64,000 nt of DNA from Streptomyces morookaense (lineage in GTDB: Bacteria; Actinomycetota; Actinomycetes; Streptomycetales; Streptomycetaceae), in contig NZ_JABBXF010000067.1 in assembly GCF_013030945.1 (NCBI RefSeq), forward strand, positions 1 to 64,000, read 5' to 3'. Of the stretch, positions 26,652 to 35,613 are shown one piece after another (position 1 is the stretch's first letter; every line of letters begins with the position of its first letter). Both the position numbers and the translations under genes were made by a program. The notes under the pieces are model-generated. The model was not told where the DNA came from. It did no database searches and saw only the letters and a program-made list of their open reading frames with translations.

Positions 26652-27317
26652 GTGAAGCACAGCATGAGGATCCACCGCGTACGGCTCGGCGCGGAGGAGT
26701 ACCGCGTCCTCCGCCCCGACCGGCCCGCGCGCGGCGGCTACTTGCACGACCGCTGGTCGGCCGAGATGTATGCCGACCGCGAGGCGTCACGACAACTCGT
26801 CGCCGCATGGGGCCTCGCAGCCCGCTCACCGCGGTCGCTGGTGTATGTACCGATGCGGGGGAACCCCGCCCCGCAGGGCGTGACCCAGGAGGCAGCACCG
26901 CTGGACCTCGTCCTGGTGCACCACCGCTTGCAGTTCCCGGTATCCCGCTGGAAGGCCGTACGAGCCCGGCTCGGCACCGGACAGCCGCACACGGTGAAAC
27001 TCCCGGAATCCGTTTTCAAGGACGGGCCCGCGCGTCGCTGCCCCTTTCACGGGACGGACGCCACGCGCCGCGACCATCTCCTCTTCGACCGGGCCGCCGA
27101 CACACTCTTCGTCATCGGCAGCACCACGGCCTTCCGCGCGACGGCGGCCACGCTCCACGCCCTCGTGGCCGAGGAGACCGCCTTGCTGCGCGACGACGAA
27201 AACCACCACTTCTGCGTCGAATTGAGCTCGGGCCCCTGGCAGCGGCGCCGCACGCGCGGACGCGTGTCCGCGGGCCTGCACATCGAGTACCGCGCGGAGC
27301 GGGCTGCGGCTGCCTGA
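26652..27317 (+). CDS. Hypothetical protein, 221 aa
   Basis: A soluble, Arg-rich protein starting VKHSMRIHRVRLGAEEYRVL. Other segments include SPRSLVYVPMRGNPAPQGVT and APLDLVLVHHRLQFPVSRW. No signal peptide or membrane helix, and no family that I recognise. GTG at 26652 or ATG at 26664 may be the start; neither has a clear RBS. Third positions are strongly GC-biased throughout, so the gene is real. It stands alone after a terminator. Confidence 0.62.
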   Translation: MKHSMRIHRVRLGAEEYRVLRPDRPARGGYLHDRWSAEMYADREASRQLVAAWGLAARSPRSLVYVPMRGNPAPQGVTQEAAPLDLVLVHHRLQFPVSRWKAVRARLGTGQPHTVKLPESVFKDGPARRCPFHGTDATRRDHLLFDRAADTLFVIGSTTAFRATAATLHALVAEETALLRDDENHHFCVELSSGPWQRRRTRGRVSAGLHIEYRAERAAAA

Positions 27318-27518
27318 TGTTCAGCTGTGCCGGCGCGTGCAGGCGGTGGTGTGGTGCTGCCGTCGACCCTGTAGGGGGCGTTCGCGGAGTCATGCGGCCG
27401 TCCCGGCCGGGCCAGTTGACGAAGCAGTGCCGCCAGTGCCGCCCCGGCTCCATCGCGGGAGACCGTCCAGGGCCAGGAGCCGCCGAGCGACACGTGCATC
27501 CCGCTCACCGGGGGCGCG

Positions 27519-27887
27519 GTGAAGTTCTCCGACGACACCACCGACACCGCCTTCCTCCACGCGAGCGGATCATGCAGCGGGCAATGGGGCGAACTCGTCG
27601 GCACCGGCGGCTCATGGGACGCGCTCACGGGTGCCCAGGCCCTGGCCGTCCGGTTCCGGCGTCGCCCGCGAAACCCGGCCCGGAGCCACCGCCGCGACCG
27701 CCCACAAGTGGTGGACCTGGCCCGATCTGAAGGTCGGTGACTGCCACCAGACCGGCGGCCGGCTCCGCCTCTACGCCGACGGCAAGCTCACCTTCAGCTC
27801 CGGCGGCCGCACCCTGTTCACGACCGGCACCTTCGAGCCCAGCTCTACTCCGCCACCGTCAATGTGACCCAGTGGGCCTCGTGCTGA
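27519..27887 (+). pseudogene. Eroded secreted-protein gene resembling DUF6294
   Basis: Three overlapping short frames together look like one broken gene. The middle one reads ATAHKWWTWPDLKVGDCHQT then GGRLRLYADGKLTFSSGG, a pattern like the DUF6294 secreted proteins of Streptomyces (W..VGDC...GG...LYADG...F). Near 27835 a frame change would join it to AQLYSATVNVTQWASC and a stop. The upstream part (VKFSDDTTDTAFLHASGSCS) is in yet another frame. No complete start or signal peptide is preserved. Region 27318-27518 shows nothing else. Confidence 0.4.
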
Positions 27888-27912
27888 GCTGAGCCGCCCG
27901 GACCGGGTCGCC

Positions 27913-27956
27913 CTCCGGGCAGGCGGCTGCCCGGAGGAGCGGCCCTTCGCAAGGGC
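27913..27956 (+). terminator. Two tandem hairpins before the antiporter gene
   Basis: CTCCGGGCA (27913-27921) pairs with TGCCCGGAG (27928-27936), and GCCCTT (27942-27947) pairs with AAGGGC (27951-27956). They follow the eroded gene and end 20 nt before the antiporter start codon. They may terminate upstream transcription or act in the antiporter leader. Confidence 0.5.
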
Positions 27957-27975
27957 GATATGCGACGCTTGCTGC

Positions 27976-29076
27976 ATGAATGCTCAGTTCCGCTCATTTG
28001 TCATGCAGTGGCCGGTCTACGTGCCGGTGGTGGCGGCCGTCGACCTGGCATTGACCTGGGGGCAGTCGTTGTCGGCGGGGCTGGTGGTGCTGGTGGGGTG
28101 CGGGCTGGCGGGAGCCGTGCTGTCCGCCGTGCACCACGCCGAAGTGATCGCACACCGGGTCGGCGAACCGTTCGGGTCCCTCGTCCTGGCGCTCGCGGTG
28201 ACCGTCATCGAGGTCGCCCTGATCGTGACACTCATGGCCGACGGCGGCGACAAGAGCAGCACCCTGGCCCGTGACACCGTCTTCGCCGCCGTGATGATCA
28301 CCTGCAACGGCATCGTCGGACTGTGCCTGCTGGTGGGCTCGCTGCGCCGGCGCGTCGCCGTCTTCAACCCCGAGGGCACGGGAGCCGCCTTCGGGGCGGT
28401 GGCGACGCTGGCGGGTCTGAGCCTGGTCCTGCCGACGTTCACCACCACCACCCCGGGGCCGCGCTTCTCCCCTCCCCAGCTCGTCTTCGCCGCGCTGGCC
28501 GCGCTGGTCGTGTACGGGCTGTTCGTGGCGACGCAGACCGTGCGGCACCGCGACTACTTCCTGCCGGTGACCACCGAGGGCGAGGTCATCGACACCGACG
28601 ACCATGCCGAACCGCCCTCGGCACGGGCCGCCCTCGGGAGTCTGGGCCTGCTCTTCGTCGCACTGGTCGCCGTGGTCGGCCTGGCCAAGGTCGTCTCGCC
28701 CACGATCGAGTCGGCGGTGTCGGCGGCGGGGCTGCCCGCCTCGATCGTCGGCGTCGTCATCGCGCTGATGGTCCTGCTGCCCGAGTCGATCGCCGCCGTC
28801 CGGGCCGCACGCGGCGACCGCGTACAGACCAGCCTCAACCTGGCGCTGGGCTCGGCCATGGCGAGCATCGGACTGACCATTCCGGCCGTCGCCGTGGCCT
28901 CGGTCTGGCTCGACGGCCCGCTCCTCCTCGGACTGGGCGCAACGCACATGGTCCTGCTGACCCTCACGGTCGTCGTCGGCACCCTGACCGTGATCCCGGG
29001 CCGGGCCACGCCGCTGCAGGGCGGCGTACATCTCTCGCTCCTCGGGGCCTACATCGTGCTCGCCGTCAGTCCGTGA
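27976..29076 (+). CDS. Calcium/cation:proton antiporter of the CaCA family (ChaA-like), 366 aa
   Basis: About 11 hydrophobic helices in two homologous halves separated by a hydrophilic loop with VIDTDDHAEPPS. The alpha repeats are visible: GEPFGSLVLALAVTVIEVAL in the first half and LMVLLPESIAAVRAARGDRV with SLNLALGSAMASIG in the second, each with the conserved Glu that binds cation. Such proteins export Ca2+, Na+ or K+ in exchange for protons. The single conserved-family length fits. No RBS of strength is seen and two hairpins lie in the leader. Confidence 0.87.
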   Translation: MNAQFRSFVMQWPVYVPVVAAVDLALTWGQSLSAGLVVLVGCGLAGAVLSAVHHAEVIAHRVGEPFGSLVLALAVTVIEVALIVTLMADGGDKSSTLARDTVFAAVMITCNGIVGLCLLVGSLRRRVAVFNPEGTGAAFGAVATLAGLSLVLPTFTTTTPGPRFSPPQLVFAALAALVVYGLFVATQTVRHRDYFLPVTTEGEVIDTDDHAEPPSARAALGSLGLLFVALVAVVGLAKVVSPTIESAVSAAGLPASIVGVVIALMVLLPESIAAVRAARGDRVQTSLNLALGSAMASIGLTIPAVAVASVWLDGPLLLGLGATHMVLLTLTVVVGTLTVIPGRATPLQGGVHLSLLGAYIVLAVSP

Positions 29077-29169
29077 AGCACGGCCGGCCCGGACCCGGGC
29101 TCTGCTTTCAGCGTTGCTTCATCCCACGTTGAAGAATCGCGCGCTGGTGCTGAACGACCGGAGCAGCCG

Positions 29170-29805
29170 ATGCTGCTTGGCATGATCAGCACGCAGGCAC
29201 TGACGGGCATCGCACTCGTGGCGTTCGGGATGGTGCTGTCCCCCGGACCCAACATGTTCTACCTCGTGTCGAGATCGGTGACCCAGGGGCGACGGGCAGG
29301 TCTGATATCGCTTCTCGGCGTCGCCACCGGGTTCCTCTGCTACCTGCTGGCCGCAACTGCCGGTCTCGCCACGCTCATCACCGTCGTGCCCGCCCTCTAC
29401 ACCACCCTCAAACTGGCCGGGGCCGCGTACCTGGCCTGGCTGGCGTGGTGCGCCCTCAAGCCGGGCGGCACGTCCGTCTTCGCCCCGCAGCCACTGCCGC
29501 CCGACCCGCCCCGCAAGCTGTTCACCATGGGGCTGGTCACCAACCTCCTCAACCCCAAGATCGCGGTCCTGTACGTCTCGATACTCCCGCAGTTCGTCGA
29601 CCCGGGACGGGGTTCCGTGCCGGCGCAGAGCCTGGAACTGGGGCTGGTCCAGATCGCGATCGCCGTCACCGTCAACGGGCTGATCGCCCTCACCGCCGGA
29701 ACCATCGCCGGTTTCCTGCAGGAACGCCCGGCCTGGCTGCGCACCCAGCGCACCGTCATGGGCCTGGTGCTCGCGGGAGTTGCGCTGCGCGTCGCCACCG
29801 CGTGA
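29170..29805 (+). CDS. LysE/RhtB-family amino-acid exporter, 211 aa
   Basis: Six predicted membrane helices. The family signature SPGPNMFYLVSRSVTQGRRA near residue 24 and LFTMGLVTNLLNPKIAVLYV in the middle are diagnostic for LysE/RhtB exporters. These proteins export amino acids or related metabolites by proton exchange. A second ATG four codons in is an alternative start. It is transcribed alone, 93 bp after the antiporter gene. Confidence 0.9.
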   Translation: MLLGMISTQALTGIALVAFGMVLSPGPNMFYLVSRSVTQGRRAGLISLLGVATGFLCYLLAATAGLATLITVVPALYTTLKLAGAAYLAWLAWCALKPGGTSVFAPQPLPPDPPRKLFTMGLVTNLLNPKIAVLYVSILPQFVDPGRGSVPAQSLELGLVQIAIAVTVNGLIALTAGTIAGFLQERPAWLRTQRTVMGLVLAGVALRVATA

Positions 29806-29830
29806 GCGCACCGGGCCTGCCCCCGCCGGT

Positions 29831-31774
29831 TCAGCTCGCGGTCAGGGCGAAGGCCAGCAGGGCCACCGACGTGAAATCCAGCGCGGGTTCGGCCGTCTGC
29901 CAGGCGTCCATCCGGTCGCGGTAGCCGGCGCCCCTGCCGTCGAAGTCACGCCAGGAGGCGCCGCCCGGAGGGTTCGCCACGCACTTCCTCATCGTGGGGA
30001 AGGTGTTCAGGCTGTCCGGATCGTCCAGGTCCTTCGCGGAGTTGGGGCCGTTGACCACGGCCCCGCGCAGGATGGCACCCGTGCCGTCGAGGCTTCCCGC
30101 GAGGTTCGCGACCTGGTGCGAGGGACAGTGCGGGAAGGTCTCGCCCGCACCCACCATGAAGGACGTTCCCCAGGGGTTGGCCCCCAGTGCCCAGCCGCGC
30201 TGCCGGGCCGCGAAGGCGTCGTAGCGGTGGTCGCCGGTGGCCTTCGCATAGAGCCTGGCGGTGGCGACGAGCCCGAAGGTGTGGGGCACGGCGTCGGCCT
30301 CGCTGTAGACCGCGCCCGCCGTGAAGGGGTCCTTCGCCGCGCGTGCCATGCCCTCGTCGAGCTGGCGGCGCAGGTCCGCGCGCAGTGCGTCGGGGGAAAT
30401 GCCGGGTGTGCCGGAGCCGTTGAGGGCGGTGAGCAGGTCGGTGTGGGCCAGGGCGCTGACGTCCGCGACGCCCAGGGTGCCCTTGTCGTCGGAGTCCAGG
30501 TAGGCCTTGGCCCAGCCGGCGGCCTGCCGGCGCCACGCGTCGGCGCGGTCGTCGCCGAGGGCCTGTGCCGCCAGGGCGAGTTCGGTGGCGCCGAACTCCA
30601 TGTCGTCCTGCCAGACTTCCTCGGGGTAGAAGGCGTGCGGGAACACGGTGACCAGGGTGCCGGAGGGCGCGGTGTCGGCGTGCTCGTAGACGGCTGCGGC
30701 CTTCGCCAGCCAGGTTCTGGCGGCGCCGGGGTCGTCGTGCGCCGTCTGCTGTGCGGCGAGGGCGAAGACGGCTGCCATTCTTCCGGCGAGGTTGGGGCTG
30801 ATGGGGGCGCCGGGCTCGGCGGCGCGGAAGACGGGGCGGTCCTTGATGGTGCGGTCCGGGTGGCCGGGCGGGACGTCGAGCGCGTCGTCGGCCTCGGGCA
30901 GGCGCCAGACGTCGTGGTCGGTACGGACGGTGTCGTTCCCGGCCCCGATGCCGACCTGCGCGTAGAGCGTGCCCGTGCTGCCGTCCCACATCCTGTCCAG
31001 CCAGGCCAGCCCGTGCCGGGTCTCGGCGGACAGCCCCGCCGCCCCGGGCATCGAACGCCGGGCCAGGAGGAGTTCGGCGACGGAGTAGGAGGTGGTGTGG
31101 GTGAACTTCAGGAAGTCCCCGGCGTCGAAGAAGCCTCCCGAGACGTCGACTTGGCCACCGACGGGGGTGAGCCGTTCGTCGAGGAGCTTCTTGCCCGACC
31201 GGTCGTAGTGCGGGGCGGCGTGGACCGTGGCCCGGCGGTCGGCCAGGTGGGACGGCTTGCGGGAGAGGATGTCCGCGGGCACGTCGGCGCCGTCGCGCTG
31301 CGCCCGGAAGAACCGGACGTTGTCCTGGACCAGCGGGGTCATCAGGTCGCGGGCGGCGGCGATCGTGAAGGCGGGCGAGCTTCCGGATGCCGTGCCGGTC
31401 AGCTCGATGCGGTAGGTGCCGGGGGTGTCGACGGCCGAGAGGTCCACGGTGCGCACGCTGGTGTAGGTGCGGTTCCAGCGCCCGGTCCGCGGGCCGAGGG
31501 GGCCGGTGCGGACGGTGCGGCCGTGTGCGTCGACGAGCTTGAACCCGGCACCGTCCAGGTCCTGTTCGGGACCCATGACGAAGGCCTGTTTGGCCTCGTC
31601 CACGGCGTAGCCGGCCTGGTCGACGCGGACGACCGCGGGCGGCCCGTCCGCCGCGGGCGCCGAGCCGCGGGCGGGCAGTGCGTACGTCACGGCGCCTGCT
31701 GCGACGGCGGCGGCCACGGCGAGGACGACCGTGCGCGGGCGGGGGCGTGAACGGGGACGGGAGCGTGCAGTCAT
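29831..31774 (-). CDS. Secreted glycoside hydrolase family 9 protein, 647 aa
   Basis: A basic N-terminus and a hydrophobic segment (TVVLAVAAAVAAGAVTYALP) direct export. Residues about 45-150 form the CelD-type Ig-like domain (VVRVDQAGYAVDEAKQAFVM). The (alpha/alpha)6 catalytic domain follows with VSGGFFDAGDFLKFTHTTSY (catalytic Asp pair), TFPHCPSHQV and the C-terminal acid in WQTAEPALDFTS. GH9 enzymes are endoglucanases or exo-acting beta-glucosidases/glucosaminidases. No carbohydrate-binding module is present. It lies 57 bp downstream of a histidine kinase gene on the same strand. Confidence 0.86.
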   Translation of the reverse strand: MTARSRPRSRPRPRTVVLAVAAAVAAGAVTYALPARGSAPAADGPPAVVRVDQAGYAVDEAKQAFVMGPEQDLDGAGFKLVDAHGRTVRTGPLGPRTGRWNRTYTSVRTVDLSAVDTPGTYRIELTGTASGSSPAFTIAAARDLMTPLVQDNVRFFRAQRDGADVPADILSRKPSHLADRRATVHAAPHYDRSGKKLLDERLTPVGGQVDVSGGFFDAGDFLKFTHTTSYSVAELLLARRSMPGAAGLSAETRHGLAWLDRMWDGSTGTLYAQVGIGAGNDTVRTDHDVWRLPEADDALDVPPGHPDRTIKDRPVFRAAEPGAPISPNLAGRMAAVFALAAQQTAHDDPGAARTWLAKAAAVYEHADTAPSGTLVTVFPHAFYPEEVWQDDMEFGATELALAAQALGDDRADAWRRQAAGWAKAYLDSDDKGTLGVADVSALAHTDLLTALNGSGTPGISPDALRADLRRQLDEGMARAAKDPFTAGAVYSEADAVPHTFGLVATARLYAKATGDHRYDAFAARQRGWALGANPWGTSFMVGAGETFPHCPSHQVANLAGSLDGTGAILRGAVVNGPNSAKDLDDPDSLNTFPTMRKCVANPPGGASWRDFDGRGAGYRDRMDAWQTAEPALDFTSVALLAFALTAS

Positions 31775-31831
31775 GCGCTCACCTTGGCGAACGCTTCATG
31801 AGATGAAGATGAGGCGGGAGGACGACCGTGG

Positions 31832-33178
31832 TCATCCGGCGCGCTTCTCCTCGTGCGGCGGCAGCCGCAGTTCGGCGAGCAGGCCGCCGCCGGGGGCGTC
31901 CGAGAGGCGGGCGGTGCCGCCGTGCAGCTGTGCGACCCAGCGGACGATGGCCAGGCCCGTACCCGTACCGGATCCGCCGCCGTCGCCGCTGACGCCGCGG
32001 TGGAAGACCTTGTCCCGGTCCTGGAGCGGCACGCCCGGGCCGTGGTCGCGGACGGCGACCAGGCCTCGGGCGACGGTCACCTCGACGCGGGGCTCCGTGC
32101 CGCCGTGCCGCAGAGCGTTCTCGACGAGGTTGCGCACGGCCTGGGCCAGCAGCTCCGGGTCGCCGCGTACGACCGCCGGTTCGGTGTGGACGGTGACTCC
32201 TGTGCGGTCGGGCAGTTCGTCGACGGTCAGCTCGACGACCTGGTCCAGCCGCAGCGGTGTGAGCTCGGCCTCCTGGATGCCGGCCTCCACCCGTGCCCGG
32301 GCCAGCAGCCCCGTCACGAGCCGGCTCAGCCGGTCGACGAGGCCGAGTGCCGTGCCCAGCGCGGCCGGTGCGCGGTCCGGGGCCGTGGTGCCCTGCTCCA
32401 CCACCAGGCGCAGTGTGGCCAGCGGGGTCCGCAGTTCGTGGGCGGCCTCGGCGAGGAACTGCTCCTGCCGGTCCAGCCCTTGCAGGGCGGGCCGCATCGC
32501 GCGCCGGGACAGCAGGTGCCCGGCCGTCGCCGCGACGGCGACCAGGGCGGCGCAGCCGAGCGCGAGTCGTTGGACGAGCGCGTGGTGGGCGTGCTCCTGC
32601 CGGGCGGGGTCCAGGCCGACGAGGACGGCGGCGTCGATGCGTTGGTCCCAGACCGGGGAGACCGCCCAGCGCAGACGCCGGCCGTCGTCGGCCTGTGCGG
32701 TGAAACGGATGACGGTTTCCTGGTCCGTCAGCAGCCGCTGCCAGATCCTGCCGAGGTCGGCCCGGTCGGGCAAGGCCGCCCTGTCCCCGGCTGCGACGCG
32801 GGCGTCGGGGGCCCCTCCTGTGCCCCGGCGGAGAATGGTGACCGACTCGACGCCTTCGGTGAGTTCGTCCTCGCGCAGCGGTTCGAGGTGTACGGTTCCG
32901 GCTTCGGACCAGACCGCGCGGGACAGGCCGATCGCGCGGACACCGGCCTCGTGGTCCAGGGCGGCGTTGCGGGAGTCGGCGTCGAGCCGGACGGCGAACG
33001 TCGCGAGGGCCACCAGGCACAGGGCGGTGGTCGCGGCGAACAGCAGCGTGGTCACCCAGCGGCTGCGGTGCAGTTGTGTCGCGGCGCGGGACGCCTTGCG
33101 CGGTATCAGTGGCATCGGCGGTATCAGCGGTATTCGGGGTCGCGATGGTCTTGGTGGTCTCGGTGGCCTCGATGGCAT
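31832..33178 (-). CDS. Sensor histidine kinase, 448 aa
   Basis: A Pro-rich N-terminal tail made of tandem repeats, one membrane helix (about 41-65), an extracytoplasmic sensor of about 130 residues, a second helix (LALGCAALVAVAATAG), then HAMP-less linker and kinase core: H-box FLAEAAHELRTPLATLRLVV, N-box NLVENALRHGG, G boxes DHGPGVP and GTGTGLAIVRW. The ATG overlaps the response-regulator stop (TGATG). A shorter start inside the repeat is possible. The partner regulator and the GH9 gene downstream suggest sensing of a polysaccharide or cell-envelope signal. Confidence 0.87.
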   Translation of the reverse strand: MPSRPPRPPRPSRPRIPLIPPMPLIPRKASRAATQLHRSRWVTTLLFAATTALCLVALATFAVRLDADSRNAALDHEAGVRAIGLSRAVWSEAGTVHLEPLREDELTEGVESVTILRRGTGGAPDARVAAGDRAALPDRADLGRIWQRLLTDQETVIRFTAQADDGRRLRWAVSPVWDQRIDAAVLVGLDPARQEHAHHALVQRLALGCAALVAVAATAGHLLSRRAMRPALQGLDRQEQFLAEAAHELRTPLATLRLVVEQGTTAPDRAPAALGTALGLVDRLSRLVTGLLARARVEAGIQEAELTPLRLDQVVELTVDELPDRTGVTVHTEPAVVRGDPELLAQAVRNLVENALRHGGTEPRVEVTVARGLVAVRDHGPGVPLQDRDKVFHRGVSGDGGGSGTGTGLAIVRWVAQLHGGTARLSDAPGGGLLAELRLPPHEEKRAG

Positions 33179-33182
33179 CAGC
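33102..33182. repeat. 9-bp minisatellite over the regulator/kinase gene junction
   Basis: Nine consecutive 9-bp units of the form GGnnTCnnn (for example GGTATCAGC, GGTCTTGGT, GGCCTCGAT, GGCATCAGC) cover the kinase start codon and the last codons of the response regulator. They encode the RPP/LIP-rich tail of the kinase. Unit number could change without frame loss. Confidence 0.7.
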
Positions 33183-33852
33183 CGTCCGCCTCCGGGGCCG
33201 CGAGGCGGTAACCGGCGCCGCGTACGGTCTCGATCAGCCGGGGCTCGCCGAGGCGGCGGCGCAGCTGGCCGATGAGGACGTCCACGACGTTGGACATCGG
33301 CTCGCTCGACTCGTCCCAGCAGCGCTCGATCAGCTCGGTGCGGGTCACCACTTCGCCGACGCGCAGCATCAGCACCTCCAGGACGGCGAACTCCTTGGCG
33401 GTGAGGCTCAGCAGCGTTCCGGCCCGGCGTACTCGGCGCCGCGGGAGGTCGAGTTCCAGGTCCGAGGTCCGCAGCAGCGGCGGGCGGCTGGGCTGGCCTC
33501 GTCGGCACAAGGTCCGTACGCGGGCGGCCAGTTCGGCGAAGGCAAAGGGTTTGACGAGGTAGTCGTCGGCACCGTGCTCGAAGCCCGCGACCCGGTCGTC
33601 GATCGAGTCCAGGGCCGTGAGCAGCAGGACGGGCAGCGTGGAGCCGCGGGCGCGCAGGGCGCCGAGGAGCGCGAGGGCGTCGCCGTCGGGCACCATGCGG
33701 TCGGCGACCACGCAGTCGTAGGTGTTGACGGCGAGTTTGAGGTCGGCGTCGGCGAGGGTGGGGGCGAGGTCCGCGGCGAAGCCGGCGTCCCGCAGGCCGG
33801 TGGTGAGGACGGGGCCCAGCTCGGGGTCGTCCTCGATGATCAGGACGCGCAT
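33178..33852 (-). CDS. OmpR-family response regulator, 224 aa
   Basis: Receiver domain 1-115: acidic pocket in VLIIEDDPELG, phospho-acceptor Asp in CVVADRMVPDGD, Thr in LLLTALD and Lys in YLVKPFAFAEL. Winged-helix DNA-binding domain about 125-220 (LSLTAKEFAVLEVLMLRVGE, NVVDVLIGQLRRRLGE, IETVRGAGYRL). The start at 33852 (MRVLIIEDD) is the conserved one. It is translationally coupled to the kinase. The phospho-Asp motif (ADRMVPDGD) differs slightly from the common DLMLP form. Confidence 0.92.
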   Translation of the reverse strand: MRVLIIEDDPELGPVLTTGLRDAGFAADLAPTLADADLKLAVNTYDCVVADRMVPDGDALALLGALRARGSTLPVLLLTALDSIDDRVAGFEHGADDYLVKPFAFAELAARVRTLCRRGQPSRPPLLRTSDLELDLPRRRVRRAGTLLSLTAKEFAVLEVLMLRVGEVVTRTELIERCWDESSEPMSNVVDVLIGQLRRRLGEPRLIETVRGAGYRLAAPEADG

Positions 33853-33919
33853 GAGGGGAACCCCTGGGACCGGGCGGGCTGCCAAGGGGACGGGCCGGCG
33901 GGGCCGGGTGGGGATGTGC

Positions 33920-34405
33920 TCATACGGACGCCTTGGTCAGGGCCTGGAGGACGGCGTGGAAACCGGCCACTTCGGCGGCGGAGAGCCTGCCCAGGGCGCG
34001 GTGCTCCAGGTCGGCCAGGGTCTGCTGGACGGTGTCGGCGGCCAGCCGGCCGTCGGGCGTCAACTCGATCAGCACGGAGCGCCGGTCCCCGGCACGGGTG
34101 CCGCGGGTGATGTGGCCGCGCCGCTCCAGACGGTCCAGCACGCCGGTCAGGGTGGTGGGCCGGGTGCCGACGGCGGCACCGAGCTCGGAGACGGTACGGC
34201 CGCGCCCGTCGGCGAGGTTGGCGAGGGCGTTGATCTCGGAGGCGGTCAGATCGAGATCGACGAGCTCGGCGGCGATCAGCTGAAGCGTGGCATGCGTCGC
34301 ACGCTGCAGCGCGAGCAGCGCGGACCGCTGCTCCGACGGAACGGGTTCGGATTTCACGGTTTCGGATAGTACGGTTTCGTAGCCCCCGTCCAGGCGCTGC
34401 GGCAT
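33920..34405 (-). CDS. MarR-family transcriptional regulator, 161 aa
   Basis: A winged-helix regulator: dimer helix ALLALQRATHATLQLIAAEL, HTH LTASEINALANLADGRGRTV and SELGAAVGTRPTTLTGVLDR, wing RGTRAGDRRSVLIELTPDGR. ATG at 34405 (GTG one codon upstream possible). It is divergent from the secreted lipase gene and 67 bp upstream of the response regulator on the same strand. It may control the lipase, itself, or the two-component operon. Confidence 0.88.
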   Translation of the reverse strand: MPQRLDGGYETVLSETVKSEPVPSEQRSALLALQRATHATLQLIAAELVDLDLTASEINALANLADGRGRTVSELGAAVGTRPTTLTGVLDRLERRGHITRGTRAGDRRSVLIELTPDGRLAADTVQQTLADLEHRALGRLSAAEVAGFHAVLQALTKASV

Positions 34406-34426
34406 CACTCACAAGACGTTGCTCTC

Positions 34427-34436
34427 CTACAAGTAG
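34427..34436. promoter_or_regulatory. Short inverted repeat between marR-type and lipase genes
   Basis: CTAC and GTAG surround two A residues in an AT-richer part of the 66-bp divergent gap. It could be the core of a MarR operator. The arms are only four bp, so this is weak evidence. Confidence 0.25.
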
Positions 34437-34471
34437 ACCTGCACTGCGGCCACTTGTGTTAAGTCACTCTC

Positions 34472-35470
34472 ATGCGTCCCAGAGGGAAGTGGCGCAGGCC
34501 ACACAGGTTCGTCCCGTCGGCCCTGATCATGGCGACGGCCGCGATGCTGGCCTTCACCTCGACGACAGCGGCATCGGCATCCGCATCGGCATCCGCATCG
34601 CCCGAGACGGGTCCCGTACAGAACAACTGGACGACGGCCTTCTTGTATTCGGTGGCTCATCCCCAGGCGGTTCCGGCCGGTGTCAACGAGCCCGGCTGCC
34701 GCCCCGGCAAGACCCGCCCGAGGCCGGTCGTGCTGGTGAACGGCACGCTGGAGAACTCGTACGCGAACTGGTCACGGCTTGCACCGCAACTGCACAAGGA
34801 CGGTTACTGCGTCTTCGGTTTCGACTACGGCGGCACGGACGGCAGCCCCTTCCAGCAGCTCGGGCCGATGCGCACCTCGGGCCTCCAACTCTCCGCCTTC
34901 GTCGACAAGGTGCTCGCGACGACCGGCGCCTCGCGAGTGGACCTGGTCGGCCACTCCCAGGGAGGGCTGCTCCCCCTCTACTACATCAACCGTCTGGGCG
35001 GCGAGACCAAGGTGGGCCGCATGGTCGGCATCGAGCCCGCCAGCCGGGGCGTGCACCTGTACGGCCTGCTCCCTCTGGTCGCCAGGATCCCCGGGATGCC
35101 GAACGTCGTGCGACTGGACTGCGCGGCGTGCGTGGACTTCACCGCCGGCTCGTCCTTCATGCGCGAGACCGCGGAAGGCGGCTACACCCGGCCCGCCGTG
35201 GAGTACACCACCATCATCTCCCGCACCGACGGATTGATCTCCACGTCCGAGGCCCGGCTCCCGGCCGCGCCCGGTGTCACCAACGTCGTGACACAGGACG
35301 TGTGCTCGCTCGACTTCACCGACCACGTGAACGCCGTCTACGACGACATCACCCTGCGCATCGTCCGCAACGCCCTCGACCCGGCCCACGCGGTGAAACC
35401 CGGTTGTCACGCCGTGCCGCCGCTTCTGCCGCCGCAGAGTCAGGAGCTCCCTCGGTCAGGGCCGCAGTGA
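34472..35470 (+). CDS. Secreted lipase/esterase, alpha/beta hydrolase (class 2 lipase-like), 332 aa
   Basis: A signal peptide (ALIMATAAMLAFTSTTAASA) followed by an Ala-Ser repeat from a 12-bp DNA repeat. The hydrolase has VVLVNGTLENSYANWSRLAP (oxyanion region), the nucleophile motif DLVGHSQGGLLPLYYINRLG, and a late His in SLDFTDHVNAVYDD. The layout matches extracellular actinomycete triacylglycerol lipases (Lipase_2 type). Four Cys suggest disulphides. It is divergent from the MarR-type regulator. Confidence 0.86.
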   Translation: MRPRGKWRRPHRFVPSALIMATAAMLAFTSTTAASASASASASPETGPVQNNWTTAFLYSVAHPQAVPAGVNEPGCRPGKTRPRPVVLVNGTLENSYANWSRLAPQLHKDGYCVFGFDYGGTDGSPFQQLGPMRTSGLQLSAFVDKVLATTGASRVDLVGHSQGGLLPLYYINRLGGETKVGRMVGIEPASRGVHLYGLLPLVARIPGMPNVVRLDCAACVDFTAGSSFMRETAEGGYTRPAVEYTTIISRTDGLISTSEARLPAAPGVTNVVTQDVCSLDFTDHVNAVYDDITLRIVRNALDPAHAVKPGCHAVPPLLPPQSQELPRSGPQ

Positions 35471-35613
35471 TGGGGCCGTCCGCCGCGAGTACGGCTCGAG
35501 ATCTCCTCCAGCCATGCCGTTCACCATGCCGACGACCCCGGGCGTGTGCCGTGGAGCAAAGCCTTGCACCCGCCCGGCGGCCACTCGATGAACCGAGGCA
35601 AAGGCGGGGAGAG

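Noticed and set aside
26502..26747. Minus-strand frame opposite the hypothetical gene at 26652
   Set aside because: Overlaps the start of a better-supported gene and has no RBS or recognised domain, although its C-terminal part has coding-like codon use.
33102..33182. Regular short repeats as a CRISPR array
   Set aside because: The units are 9 bp without spacers, in coding sequence, and no cas genes are present.
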